Below, in pieces: positions 1 through 8,851 of a stretch of DNA of 29,152 nucleotides (its first letter is position 1; the number at the start of each line of letters is the position of its first letter). Location: positions 30,539-59,690 of the forward strand of contig CAJUSU010000007.1 of the NCBI GenBank assembly GCA_910589185.1, given 5' to 3'. Origin of the DNA: an uncultured Clostridia bacterium. GTDB taxonomy: Bacteria > Bacillota > Clostridia > TANB77 > CAG-508. Below the pieces are notes generated by a model. It did not search any database. It saw only the letters and a program-made list of their open reading frames with translations, and was not told where the DNA came from. The position numbers and the translations under genes are program-made.

Positions 1-197
1 GTTCCACTGTTAATCATTTTTTCAATGGACTCTAAGTCAAGTAGACAAGGAGCTCCATACCTTGGTGTGTCGCAATAGATACAGTTTAGGTTACATGCTC
101 CTCCAAATTGAATGTCTAAAATAGGCAAACTTTTGGAAGAAGTAGCAAGTATCCGATGTAATGTATCTTTTGCCCATGGTGCGTATTCATACATCAT
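1..197 (-). CDS. Radical SAM protein, N-terminal part (cut by window edge)
   Basis: The first 65 codons of a minus-strand gene that runs off the left edge. The reading starts MMYEYAPWAKD and reaches CNLNCIYC at residues 35-42, the CX3CX2C motif that binds the radical SAM 4Fe-4S cluster. A GGGAGG ribosome site lies about 8 bases before the first ATG of an ATGATG pair, which supports this start. The substrate cannot be told from this fragment. Codon 15 (bases 153..155) is CGG, read in frame between His and Ile. This is the only in-frame CGG in the window for which shifting to the +1 frame does not help: it would meet a TAG after 11 codons. The gene is therefore an exception to the recoding pattern, or else its true start lies further downstream. 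Confidence 0.8.
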   Translation of the reverse strand, partial: MMYEYAPWAKDTLHRILATSSKSLPILDIQFGGACNLNCIYCDTPRYGAPCLLDLESIEKMINSG

Positions 198-338
198 TCT
201 GCTTACCTCCCATCATGATATTAGTACATTTTTGTTTTCGCTGTACCAACGAAGATATAACTATTATATCACATTTTACATAATAAGTCATCTGATTACT
301 GAAAATAGATAAAATAGAAGAGAAACCTAAGTCTCCCT

Positions 339-2800
339 TTAAACTTCTCTATGCAAATTTCCATTGGTATATTGCATACCTTCCAATTTTTCACGAATAT
401 AAGCTTTATTTATAGCCTCTTTTATTTGCTCAATGGTTTCATCAAGCATATCTAGTCTAACAGAAGTAATTGGCAAGTTTTTTGTACTGATAGAAAGTGT
501 TTTACTATTACAAATTAAAGTAACAGTTTGAAAACTATCTGGTATAATTCTAAATTCAAATCCTAATCTATCTTTTAAGTAGTATTTAGAAATTTTGGTA
601 CAGTTTTGTCCACAGTCAGGATAGCAATGATTTGTTTTTCCTAAGAAACAGTAATTAGATACCATGATAGGAAGATTTCCATAAACAATCAATTCTGTAT
701 CGATATCAGAAGTTTGCAAGATATCTTTTAAACCTTCTTCATTTAATTCTCTTGATAAAGTAAGGCGGTCAATTCCAAGCTTTTTGTATTCTTTCATAGT
801 ATAATGATTAAATACGTTCAAAGAATAATTACCAATGAACTCATATTTTCCTTGGTATTTCTTTAAAAATTCGAAATCAGCAAGATTAGAAAGCACAAAC
901 CCTTTGATAGAAAATCTTGTGGTAATATCATCAAAAGAATTCAAAATAATATTTTTGTAATTTCCTTTAATAATAGTTGGTAAATAGATGTATAGATTAT
1001 ATTGTTCAGACAAATATTCAATAATGCTGGTATATTGCTTATCCACAAATAATTTTAAAGATAAATACACTTTATCAATTTTATCTTTGTCTAATTGTGT
1101 ATAATCATAATCTATATGTAAATCTCTTAAAAATAAAGAAATTTTAGGATGCTCTAAATTGGGGATATAAGTAATGGCTTCTTCTGTTGGTAAATCCAAT
1201 GAAGGAGATTTACGGCAAATTCGTTTTTCCACTTCTTTTTCTAAAGCTTCTAAGGCATTTCGTCTTAATTCATTTAAACTACTAATGCTTGGCACATAGA
1301 GTCCATCATCTAAGTACACTGTAATATTTTCAAAAGTATAAGGTGTATTATTCGTTTTGGAAACTTGCTTAATAATTCTTTCCATACTAATTGGTGTTTT
1401 TAAGGCTTCGGTTGGCACAATATCAGAAGTTACTTTTACTTTAATCTGATGATAAATGCTAGAAGGATGTGTTTCGTTAATGGTAAATAGCTCCATTTGG
1501 ATAGGAGTATCTTTTTTGATAGTCACATTACAATTCAACGGGATTTTCTTATTCTCACAATTTTGATAAGAACGACGAGCCTCTTCCATCAACTTTTTAT
1601 TGGTTACCTTATATAACTTATCCCCAATAGCAATTTTGCCTTTCATTCTACCAATCGTAACATATTGACCAATTTCAGCGGTTTTAATATTTTGATTTTT
1701 CTCCATTAGTTCAGATACTAAATAACTACCATTTTCTTTTTCAAGACTGACAGAATCTCCAAGGTCCAAAGGAGCCTCTAATGAAAGTGTAATATGTCCT
1801 TTATTACTATTATATTTATGTACAGTTCCTAAGTAAATTCCCATATGATTTGGCTTTTCAGGGAAGATAAGTTCTCGATTGGCGTTATTATCTAAATGTC
1901 CGACTTGAAAAACCGCCACGGTTAAAGACTTGCATTAAATCAGTAACATCTTGTTCATCAATTACATATTCTTGTTCACTTAAAGCAAGGTCAATATATT
2001 TACGATAAATACGAGTAACAGTTGCAACATATTCAGGATTTTTCATACGTCCTTCTATTTTGAAACATTTTACGCCAGCTTGAATTAAACGAGGAATATG
2101 TGCCAAACCACATAAATCTTTAGGGCTAAGTAAGTAACCTTTATCTAAAGTTAGTGTTTTCTTATTAGTAGAACTTTCTTTATTCTCAGCTAATAACTCA
2201 TAAGGAAGCCTACAAGGACCAGCACATTTTCCACGATTACCGAGAACGACCGCCTACAACACTAGAAAACAGGCATTGACCCGAGTAACAAATACATAGG
2301 GCACCATGAATAAAAGTTTCTATTTCAACTTTGCTATTGTTACAAATATATTCAATTTCACTAATCGAAAGTTCTCTGGCAAGAACTACTCTTTTAAAGC
2401 CTAATTTTTCTAATTCTAAAACACCTTCCAAATTATGTGCAGTCATTTGAGTGCTTGCATGAATTGGTAAGTCAGGAAGCCTATCAATAAGATATTTGGC
2501 TAAACCTAAATCCTGAACGATAATGGCGTCAATTCCTGCTTCATAAGCTTCTTTGGCTAAAGAGACAGCATCTTCAAATTCCGTATCTTTGACTAAAGTA
2601 TTTAAAGTTAAATGTGTGTGAACATTACGAAGTTTGCAGTAAGAAACTGCATCTTTTAAACTATTTAAACCTACATTAGTTGCATAAAATCTAGCATTAA
2701 ATTTATCTGTTCCAAAATAGACACTGTCAGCGCCATTTTGTACAGCAGCTTTTAAACATTCAAAATCTCCAGCAGGAGATAAAAGTTCAACTTCAGGCAT
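339..2800 (-). CDS. U32 family peptidase (RlhA-like, probable DUF3656), restored by two CGGN recoding sites
   Basis: A U32 protein of 819 residues if two CGGN sites are each read as glycine. Bacterial U32 proteins such as RlhA and TrhP act in RNA hydroxylation rather than as proven peptidases. The size and the long C-terminal part suggest the RlhA-like, DUF3656-containing branch. The N-terminus has ELLSPAGD and GADSVYFG. Conserved cysteines at 169, 176, 192 and 196 flank the motif GGRSGNRG. The first site (CGGT, Gly187) lies inside that motif, directly before an in-frame TAA. The second (CGGA, Gly300) lies in FNRGGFSSG, three codons before a TAA. A standard translation gives three fragments, none with all the conserved parts. 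The start at 2800 is chosen because GGGAGG lies 5 bases upstream. A longer upstream reading in the same frame has no ribosome site. Confidence 0.92.
1899..1902 (-). other. CGGA recoding site 2 in U32 gene
   Basis: In frame the gene reads AGT CGG ACA TTT AGA TAA and stops. Reading CGGA as one glycine codon gives AGT CGGA CAT TTA GAT, so FNRGGFSSG continues into HLDNN and 519 further codons. The conserved U32 motif FNRGGF followed by a Gly at this position identifies the expected residue. Confidence 0.85.
2239..2242 (-). other. CGGT recoding site 1 in U32 gene
   Basis: In frame the gene reads CGT TCT CGG TAA and stops immediately. Reading CGGT as one glycine codon gives TCT CGGT AAT CGT GGA, restoring the family motif GGRSGNRGKCAGPC. 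This motif is among the most conserved in U32 proteins, so the required frame and the required Gly are clear. Confidence 0.9.
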
Positions 2801-2831
2801 AAGAACCTCCCTGTATAATTTTCTATATTCC

Positions 2832-2837
2832 ATTATA
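2832..2837 (-). promoter_or_regulatory. Possible -10 element for U32 gene
   Basis: TATAAT on the minus strand, about 32 bases upstream of the chosen start. No convincing -35 hexamer is seen at the usual distance, so this is tentative. Confidence 0.35.
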
Positions 2838-2905
2838 GTGTAACACAAAATTTATTCTTTGCATACTATATTATATAACATTTTGAGAGAAGGAGGAAAA
2901 AAGAA

Positions 2906-3100
2906 ATGCCAGAAGACAGAGATTGTGGATGTGCTTGCAACAATAATTGTGGATGCAATAACGGATGTGGATGTAATAATGGAGGATTTTTAAGCAACTT
3001 ATTTGGTGGTTGCGGATGTGGATGTGGTGATAGCACTATATTATTCTTTATCATCATTTTCTTATTATTATTCACAAATTGTGGTTGCTGCAGTAGATAA
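2906..3100 (+). CDS. Small Cys/Gly/Asn-rich protein with C-terminal membrane segment
   Basis: A 64-residue protein with an AGGAGG site 9 bases before its ATG. It has 13 cysteines: seven in a CGC/CNN repeat region (residues 7-23), three in GCGCGCG (36-40) and three at the C-terminus (59, 61, 62). A hydrophobic stretch, ILFFIIIFLLLF (45-56), is a likely membrane segment. I do not recognise a named family. The layout recalls small spore-associated or metal-binding clostridial proteins, but that is only a resemblance. It sits between the U32 gene (opposite strand) and the surface operon, and is followed by its own terminator. The strong ribosome site and the regular repeat argue that it is real; the antisense reading through the same bases is a shadow. 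Confidence 0.75.
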   Translation: MPEDRDCGCACNNNCGCNNGCGCNNGGFLSNLFGGCGCGCGDSTILFFIIIFLLLFTNCGCCSR

Positions 3101-3145
3101 TTTTAGGCAAACTAAAAGCCATAAATTAAACATAAGTGAATTCTA

Positions 3146-3178
3146 TGTGAACTTTTTAGAAAAGTTCACATTTTTTTC
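3146..3178 (+). terminator. Terminator after Cys-rich gene
   Basis: Inverted repeat TGTGAACTTTT / AAAAGTTCACA with a 3-base loop, followed by a run of seven T. Confidence 0.85.
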
Positions 3179-3197
3179 TTTCTTTTTTCGATTTTAA

Positions 3198-3226
3198 TTG
3201 ACGGAGAAATGTAAGAGTGTTATACT
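3198..3226 (+). promoter_or_regulatory. Promoter for surface operon
   Basis: TTGACG and TATACT separated by 17 bases, 48 bases upstream of the glucosaminidase start. It fits a housekeeping sigma-A promoter. Confidence 0.7.
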
Positions 3227-3274
3227 ATTTTTGTAAAAAAATGTCACAAACGAGGAGGAAATAATATACTCATT

Positions 3275-5416
3275 ATGAAAAAATTAGTTGGTTTACTGTT
3301 GATGATAATATTATTAATTTCTATATTTTTAACCTATTTTGAAAGACCATCCAATGCTGCTTATAGTAGCAAATTTGCAAACTATCCAGGCTATAAGGAA
3401 TTGATAGAAGCTCTTCAAAAAGCACACCCTAATTGGGAATTTGAAATTTTAGAGACAGGTTTAAATTGGGCAGATGTGGTAAAAGCAGAATCAGTGGCAA
3501 GGCATGGGAGAAGTTTAATACAATCAACGAATAGTTTATGGAGATGTTCAACATGTAAGAGTACACAATATGAACCAAATTGGTATTGTGCATCTACAGA
3601 AGCAGTTGCTTATTACCTAGATCCAAGAAATTCTTTAAATGAAAATTATATTTTTCAATTTGAACAATTAACTTATGATACTACTAATCAAACCAGAGCA
3701 GGTGTAGAACAAATACTTTCTGATTGTAAGTATATGCAAAATAAAATGACTTACTATGATACAAAAGGAAAGAAGCACACTTTAGATAAAACAGGTATCG
3801 ACATTATTATGGAAGCAGCAAAGAAATATAATATTAGCCCATATCATTTAGCCTCCAGAATTCGCCAAGAACAAGGAACAAGTGGAACAAGCAATATTAT
3901 TAGTGGCACATGGACAGGAAAAGATGAAGAAGGCAATTCCTATAAGGGATATTATAACTATTTTAACTGGGGAGCATTTGGAAGCAATATTGTATTAAAT
4001 GCTTTAAAAAGTGCTAAAAGTTACGGTTGGACAGATCCTGAGAAATCTATTATGGGAGGTGCTCAGCTACTGGCTAAGAATTATATTAGTATAGGACAAG
4101 ATACTTTATACCTTCAAAAATTTGATGTAGTAGATGGTGGAGATGGCTATTATGGTCATCAGTATATGACAAATGTAGTAGCTAGTAAAAATGAGGGATT
4201 ATCTGTAAAGAATGGCTATTCTGAAATGGGAATGCTATCAGGAAATGCTAAGATGAAATTTAAAATTCCAGTATATAAAAATATGCCAACCTATAATTGC
4301 CCAGAACCAGGAAAAGCAACCATTGTAACACAAGATGTGCAAACCAATGGAGAAGTAAATATTAGAGAAGGAAAAGGAACAAATACAAAAACAATAACAA
4401 CACTCAAAAAAGGAGTTAAATTACTTAGAATTGAATATGCACAGAAAAAGGAAAATAACTACTATTGGGATAAAGTAGTTCTATCAGATGGAAGAAAAGG
4501 ATATGCTATTAGAGATAGACTAAATAATTTATCATTACAGAGTAATTGCAATGAAAAAGATATTGTATTAAATAGTACAGAAGTGAGAAATGGACCGGGA
4601 AAAACAGGAACAGCAGTTGTATCGTATATTGCGCCAGGGCAGATAGTAACTGTAGTAGAAAAAAATAAGTATCCTAATTTAGATGAAGAAAACTGGTATC
4701 GCTTAAGATTAAGTGACAACACTTATGGATATGTTGCAGTAGGAAATTCAAAAAATCCAAATATTGCTCTATATGATGAGAATAGTTCAAAGTACGATTA
4801 TGTAAAAGTAGTTTGCACAGATGGATTAAATATTAGAAAAGAGCCAACAACTTCAAAAAATAATATTATAGCTACAGTAACAAAAGGAACGCAGCTATTT
4901 AGGGCAGAAAAAAATATATCAAGTGCAGAAGGATATCTTTGGGATAAAGTAGTAACATCTTCAGGTGTAATAGGATATTGTGTTAGACAAGATAAGAGTA
5001 GTGGAGAACCATGGATAGCATCATTGAATCAAAGATATGAAGTAGATGATAAAAATGGTAATATTGTATGTGTGCCAAACCTTACAGTGGAAAACTTAAA
5101 ATCATTGTACTCTTCTAATATAGTAGTAAAAAAGGGAAATACTACAATAGCGAATAATGCCAAAGTAGGAACAGGATATACTATTACTGCAAATGGAAAA
5201 AGTTATACTGCTATTGTTAAGGGGGATACTAATGGAGACGGAGAAGTAAAAGCAACAGACTATATGAAAATAAAGAATTATATTATGGGAGTATCTAAAT
5301 TAACTGATGTAGAGAAAATTGCAGCTGATGTAAATAATGATAATAATATTAAAGCAACAGACTATATGAAAATAAAAAATTATATTATGGGTACTTCAAC
5401 CATTGATATAAATTAG
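3275..5416 (+). CDS. Secreted glucosaminidase-type cell-wall hydrolase with three SH3b domains and a dockerin
   Basis: A 713-residue exported protein. Residues 1-29 form a signal peptide (MKKLVGLLLMIILL). The catalytic part, about residues 170-330, resembles LytB/GH73-like N-acetylglucosaminidases (ISPYHLASRIRQEQG, YYNYFNWGAFG, GGAQLLAKNYI). Three bacterial SH3-like repeats follow at about 350-420, 430-495 and 505-575, each with a motif such as NIREG, EVRNGPG or NIRKEP; they probably bind peptidoglycan. The last 64 residues are two dockerin-type repeats, GDTNGDGEVKATDYMKIKN and ADVNNDNNIKATDYMKIKN, with calcium-loop Asp/Asn residues. It is the first gene of an operon with the next gene, 9 bases away. 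Oddity: its AGGAGG lies 16 bases before the ATG, which is longer than usual. The substrate is inferred from the family, not shown. Confidence 0.85.
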   Translation: MKKLVGLLLMIILLISIFLTYFERPSNAAYSSKFANYPGYKELIEALQKAHPNWEFEILETGLNWADVVKAESVARHGRSLIQSTNSLWRCSTCKSTQYEPNWYCASTEAVAYYLDPRNSLNENYIFQFEQLTYDTTNQTRAGVEQILSDCKYMQNKMTYYDTKGKKHTLDKTGIDIIMEAAKKYNISPYHLASRIRQEQGTSGTSNIISGTWTGKDEEGNSYKGYYNYFNWGAFGSNIVLNALKSAKSYGWTDPEKSIMGGAQLLAKNYISIGQDTLYLQKFDVVDGGDGYYGHQYMTNVVASKNEGLSVKNGYSEMGMLSGNAKMKFKIPVYKNMPTYNCPEPGKATIVTQDVQTNGEVNIREGKGTNTKTITTLKKGVKLLRIEYAQKKENNYYWDKVVLSDGRKGYAIRDRLNNLSLQSNCNEKDIVLNSTEVRNGPGKTGTAVVSYIAPGQIVTVVEKNKYPNLDEENWYRLRLSDNTYGYVAVGNSKNPNIALYDENSSKYDYVKVVCTDGLNIRKEPTTSKNNIIATVTKGTQLFRAEKNISSAEGYLWDKVVTSSGVIGYCVRQDKSSGEPWIASLNQRYEVDDKNGNIVCVPNLTVENLKSLYSSNIVVKKGNTTIANNAKVGTGYTITANGKSYTAIVKGDTNGDGEVKATDYMKIKNYIMGVSKLTDVEKIAADVNNDNNIKATDYMKIKNYIMGTSTIDIN

Positions 5417-5425
5417 GAGGATAAA

Positions 5426-7060
5426 ATGAAGAAAACAAAGAAATTTATAGGGTTAATAGCAATTTTATGCTTTGTCATGTTACTTTCAAGTACATCGTTA
5501 GCTGCTAAAGGAAGTTTTAGCGTGTCAAAGACATCAGCAACTTTAACAGAGGGAGGAAGTACCACTTTTAATATTACTACTACTAATTGTGAAGGACAAT
5601 TCACAATTAGTTCATCAAATTCTAATGTTGTTAAAGTAAGTTCTACGTCTACATGGGTTAATGGTAGTACAACGATTACACTCACAGCTGTAAAAAAAGG
5701 AAGTGCAAAGATTACAATTACTGCATCAGATGTAGGAGATAATTCAGCTGAACCTCAACCAGTTACAGGAAGTAGAACGATTTCGGTAACTGTTAATGAA
5801 AAAACAACTGGAGGTTCAAATTCTGGTAGTAGCAGTTCTTCAAACGGATCTAGCTCATCAGGAAGTAATACTACAAAGACACCAACATTTAAAAGCACAA
5901 ATCAAAAAGTTTATACAACAGGAGATTGCAATTTGCGTTCTAGTTGGTCAACATCTAGCAGTGCTACATCAGTATCAAAAGATACTGAATTAACTTTAAC
6001 AGGAACATCAACCGAAACTGTAAATGGATATACTTGGTATAGAGTTACTTACCAAGGAAGTACAAAATATATAGCAAGCAGCTTAATTACATATACAAAA
6101 CCTAAAGACGACAAGAAAGACGATAACAAAGATGACAATAAAGATGATGAAAAATCAAGTAACAAAAATCTTTCTTCTTTAAAAATAGATGGAATAGATA
6201 TGACACCTAGCTTTAGTAAAGATACAACACAATATACAGCTCATGTAGATGGAGATGTAGACGAATTAAAAATTAATGCAAAAGCAGAGGATAATAAGGC
6301 AAAAGTAGCTATTGAAGGCAATAAAGGACTAAAAGAGGGAGACAATATCATTAAAGTAAAAGTAACAGCAGAAGATGAAACAACAAGAACTTACTTTATT
6401 ACTGTTACAAAAGGTGAAGGAACAGAAATTGATACAGGACTAAAATTATCAGAATTAATTATTGAAAGAGTAGATTTTGAGTCAACTTTTAAACCAGATG
6501 TATATTCTTATGATTTAGATTTAACAAGCTATGTAGAGAAATTAGACATTACTGCTACACCAAGTCAAGCAGATGCAACTGTTGAAATTTCAGGAAATGA
6601 AGATTTTAAAGAAGGAGAAAATGTTATTATTATTCTTCTAACTTCAGCTGATGGAAATGAGACAGCTACTTATCAAATTAAAGTAAATGTACCAGCAGAA
6701 GTAATGGAAAAGGCAGCAGAAGAAGAAAATATTTCGTTATATATCTTAATTGGAATTGCTGTAGCAGTTGTTCTTATTGCGATTATAGTAGTAGTTCGCC
6801 GTCATAGAGCTAATAGAGAAGATGATTATGAAGAAGAGTTTTTAGAAGATGACGATATTAAAATAAGAAGTGATAAGCAAGATGGGATAGGTGGTAGAAG
6901 ATTTGCAAATTATGAAGATGAGGAACAATTAGAAGAAGATGATGAACAAGAAGAAAGTGAAACAAGAAGCTCTAGAAATGCAACGTTAGACGAATTCTTC
7001 AATACTCAAGATGATGATGAAGATGGTCCAAGAAGACCTAGAGGCAGACATTCAAGATAG
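5426..7060 (+). CDS. Membrane-anchored surface protein: Ig-like, SH3b and two cadherin-like domains
   Basis: A 544-residue protein with a signal peptide (to about residue 27, LSSTSLAAKG). An Ig/BIG2-like domain (28-125) is followed by a Gly/Ser linker, an SH3b domain (about 157-225), an acidic KDD-repeat linker, and two cadherin-like beta-sandwich domains starting NLSSLKIDG and LKLSELIIE. One transmembrane helix (IGIAVAVVLIAIIVVV) and a strongly acidic cytoplasmic tail end the protein. It shares an operon with the dockerin protein upstream and has an AGGAGG 4 bases before its ATG. SH3b domains in both proteins suggest that they act together at the cell wall. No enzymatic domain is seen. The role could be scaffolding or adhesion, which is inference. 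Confidence 0.8.
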   Translation: MKKTKKFIGLIAILCFVMLLSSTSLAAKGSFSVSKTSATLTEGGSTTFNITTTNCEGQFTISSSNSNVVKVSSTSTWVNGSTTITLTAVKKGSAKITITASDVGDNSAEPQPVTGSRTISVTVNEKTTGGSNSGSSSSSNGSSSSGSNTTKTPTFKSTNQKVYTTGDCNLRSSWSTSSSATSVSKDTELTLTGTSTETVNGYTWYRVTYQGSTKYIASSLITYTKPKDDKKDDNKDDNKDDEKSSNKNLSSLKIDGIDMTPSFSKDTTQYTAHVDGDVDELKINAKAEDNKAKVAIEGNKGLKEGDNIIKVKVTAEDETTRTYFITVTKGEGTEIDTGLKLSELIIERVDFESTFKPDVYSYDLDLTSYVEKLDITATPSQADATVEISGNEDFKEGENVIIILLTSADGNETATYQIKVNVPAEVMEKAAEEENISLYILIGIAVAVVLIAIIVVVRRHRANREDDYEEEFLEDDDIKIRSDKQDGIGGRRFANYEDEEQLEEDDEQEESETRSSRNATLDEFFNTQDDDEDGPRRPRGRHSR

Positions 7061-7078
7061 ACATTAATGAAATAAGTA

Positions 7079-7115
7079 AAAAGCGGAAGTAAAGGTAAAA
7101 TTTACTTTCGCTTTT
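7079..7115 (+). terminator. Terminator after surface operon
   Basis: Stem AAAAGCG(G)AAGTAAA / TTTACTT(T)CGCTTTT with a short loop, ending in a T run. Confidence 0.75.
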
Positions 7116-7194
7116 ATGGTTTATAGTGATAAAAATACTATTAGCATTTTTAAGAACTAGAACATAAAATATAGCAAAATAAGGAGGCAATGAA

Positions 7195-8043
7195 ATGTTA
7201 AAGTTCACCAAAATGCAGGGCTTAGGAAATGACTATGTATATATAGACGCAACAAATCAAAAGATAAAAGATGTATCTTCTTTAACAAAAATAATTAGTA
7301 ACAGAAATTGGGGGATTGGATCAGATGGATTGATCCTAATTGATAAAAGCAATGTGGCAGATTTTAAAATGAAAATGTTTAATCCAGATGGCAGTGAATC
7401 GGAAATGTGTGGAAATGGAATAAGATGTGTAGGAAAATTTGTATATGATAAGGGACTAACCAATAAAACACAGGTTACAATTGAAACATTAGCAGGCATC
7501 AAAAAATTAGAATTAAATATCAAAAATGGGAAAGCAGAGACCATAACTGTAGATATGGGAGAACCAGTATTAGAGGCTGATAAAATTCCTGTAGTAAGTA
7601 ATGAAATGCCAGTAAAGGATTTAAAAATAAAAGCAATAGATAAAGAGTTTTTTGCCACTTGTGTTTCTATGGGAAATCCACATGCTGTAATTATGGTAGA
7701 AAATGTAGAAGAGTTTAATGTGGACAAATATGGAAAAGAAATAGAAAAGTATGAAAAGTTTCCAAACAAAACGAATGTAGAATTTATAAAAGTAGAAGAT
7801 AGACAACATATTAAAATGAGAGTGTGGGAAAGAGGAACAGGAGAAACACTAGCTTGTGGAACCGGTGCATGCAGCAGCATTGTAGCAGGGGTACTAAATG
7901 ATATGGTGGATAGAAATGCAAGGGTAGAGCTATTAGGAGGAGAACTTCAAATAGAATGGAGAAAAGAAGATAACCATGTATATATGACAGGACCAGCAGT
8001 TACAGTATTTGAAGGGGAATTATATGAAGAAGATATTGTATAA
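7195..8043 (+). CDS. dapF: Diaminopimelate epimerase
   Basis: Converts LL- to meso-diaminopimelate for lysine and peptidoglycan synthesis; cytoplasmic. The 282-residue product has the usual family length. Both catalytic cysteines are visible: Cys72 in EMCGNGIRC and Cys221 in LACGTGACSS. The N-terminus, FTKMQGLGNDYVYID, is characteristic. An AAGGAGG site precedes the ATG by 7 bases. The next gene, a YjjX-type NTPase, follows after 66 bases on the same strand and shares the terminator beyond it, so the two may be cotranscribed. Nothing is unusual in the reading frame, and all its arginines avoid CGG. Confidence 0.96.
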   Translation: MLKFTKMQGLGNDYVYIDATNQKIKDVSSLTKIISNRNWGIGSDGLILIDKSNVADFKMKMFNPDGSESEMCGNGIRCVGKFVYDKGLTNKTQVTIETLAGIKKLELNIKNGKAETITVDMGEPVLEADKIPVVSNEMPVKDLKIKAIDKEFFATCVSMGNPHAVIMVENVEEFNVDKYGKEIEKYEKFPNKTNVEFIKVEDRQHIKMRVWERGTGETLACGTGACSSIVAGVLNDMVDRNARVELLGGELQIEWRKEDNHVYMTGPAVTVFEGELYEEDIV

Positions 8044-8109
8044 ATAAAAGTATTAATATATAATAAGAAAAAGTTATAAAATTTAAAATTAAAAGTAAAA
8101 GAGGTAAAA

Positions 8110-8649
8110 ATGAAGATTTTAATAGGAACAAAAAATCCAGGAAAAATACAAGGAGCAAAAGAAGCATTAGAAAAATATTTTGATGACATTGACATACAAG
8201 GAATACCAGTTTCTTCTGATGTTAGTGAGGAGCCAGTTAATCATGAGATATATGAAGGAGCTAGAAATCGTGTAGACAACTTAATAAAATATGCAAAAGA
8301 GAATAATATAGATGCAAGATATTTTCTAGGGATAGAGTCAGGAATTACAAACCTATTAGGAAAATGGGTAATTATTAATATTGCTGTGATAAAAGACGAT
8401 AAAGGATATGAAAGTTGGGGAACAAGCCCAGCATTTCCAGTACCTGATAAATATGTAGAAGAAATTATTTCAACAGACTTAGGAAAAGTAATGGATAAAA
8501 TATTCGAGAAAAATGATTTGAGAAGCTCAATAGGAGGAATAAGTTTCTTGACACATGAGGTAATTAACAGAATTGATTTAACCAGAGATGCCTTTGTTAT
8601 GGCATTAACACAACATATTAATGAAGTGTGGAAAGATGAAAAATGCTGA
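8110..8649 (+). CDS. yjjX: YjjX-type inosine/xanthosine triphosphatase (DUF84)
   Basis: A 179-residue protein of the DUF84/YjjX family, which hydrolyses non-canonical nucleotides such as ITP and XTP. The N-terminus, ILIGTKNPGKIQGAKEAL, is the nucleotide-binding motif shared with the Maf/HAM1-like fold. EEPVNHEIYEGARNR, FLGIESGI and LTRDAFVMAL are family-like motifs. It starts with ATG after GAGGT. Its TGA stop lies inside the stem of the terminator that follows. Confidence 0.85.
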   Translation: MKILIGTKNPGKIQGAKEALEKYFDDIDIQGIPVSSDVSEEPVNHEIYEGARNRVDNLIKYAKENNIDARYFLGIESGITNLLGKWVIINIAVIKDDKGYESWGTSPAFPVPDKYVEEIISTDLGKVMDKIFEKNDLRSSIGGISFLTHEVINRIDLTRDAFVMALTQHINEVWKDEKC

Positions 8650-8669
8650 TTTTTTAATCAGCATTTTTT
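8642..8669 (+). terminator. Terminator overlapping end of yjjX-like gene
   Basis: AATGCTGAT / ATCAGCATT stem with a 6-base loop and a T tail. The gene's stop codon is in the left arm. Confidence 0.85.
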
Positions 8670-8680
8670 AGTATATTAAT

Positions 8681-8754
<74 letters not shown>

Positions 8755-8800
8755 AAAAGTAAATCTATATTTATTATAAAATAAAATAAGAAGAAATGCA

Positions 8801-8832
8801 ACAAAAAAGTGAACCTCGCTATAGGTTCACTT
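8801..8832 (-). terminator. Terminator for pyrophosphatase gene
   Basis: On the minus strand, AAGTGAACCT / AGGTTCACTT forms a stem with a 5-base loop, followed by a T run. Confidence 0.8.
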
Positions 8833-8851
8833 TAAATTTATACTAAATCAT

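Noticed and set aside
320..352. Possible terminator at the end of the U32 gene
   Set aside because: AGAGAA/TTCTCT arms are short and AT-rich with a large loop and no good T run; not supported.
1888..2106. Separate small gene starting MAHIPRLIQAG
   Set aside because: It is the middle section of the U32 protein between the two recoding sites, not an independent gene.
339..2800. Pseudogene or sequencing-error explanation for the broken U32, repair and ABC genes
   Set aside because: All six breaks share CGG followed by A or T at a glycine, no other indel or premature stop occurs in these genes, and a matching tRNA is present. Errors would favour homopolymers and vary in type. Read-level checking is still needed.
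2866..3075. Antisense reading rich in His and Pro opposite the Cys-rich gene
   Set aside because: It mirrors the CGC/CNN repeat, and the plus-strand reading has the strong ribosome site and a terminator.
5796..5993. Plus-strand reading of 65 residues inside the Ig/SH3b protein gene
   Set aside because: Out-of-frame shadow without a ribosome site.
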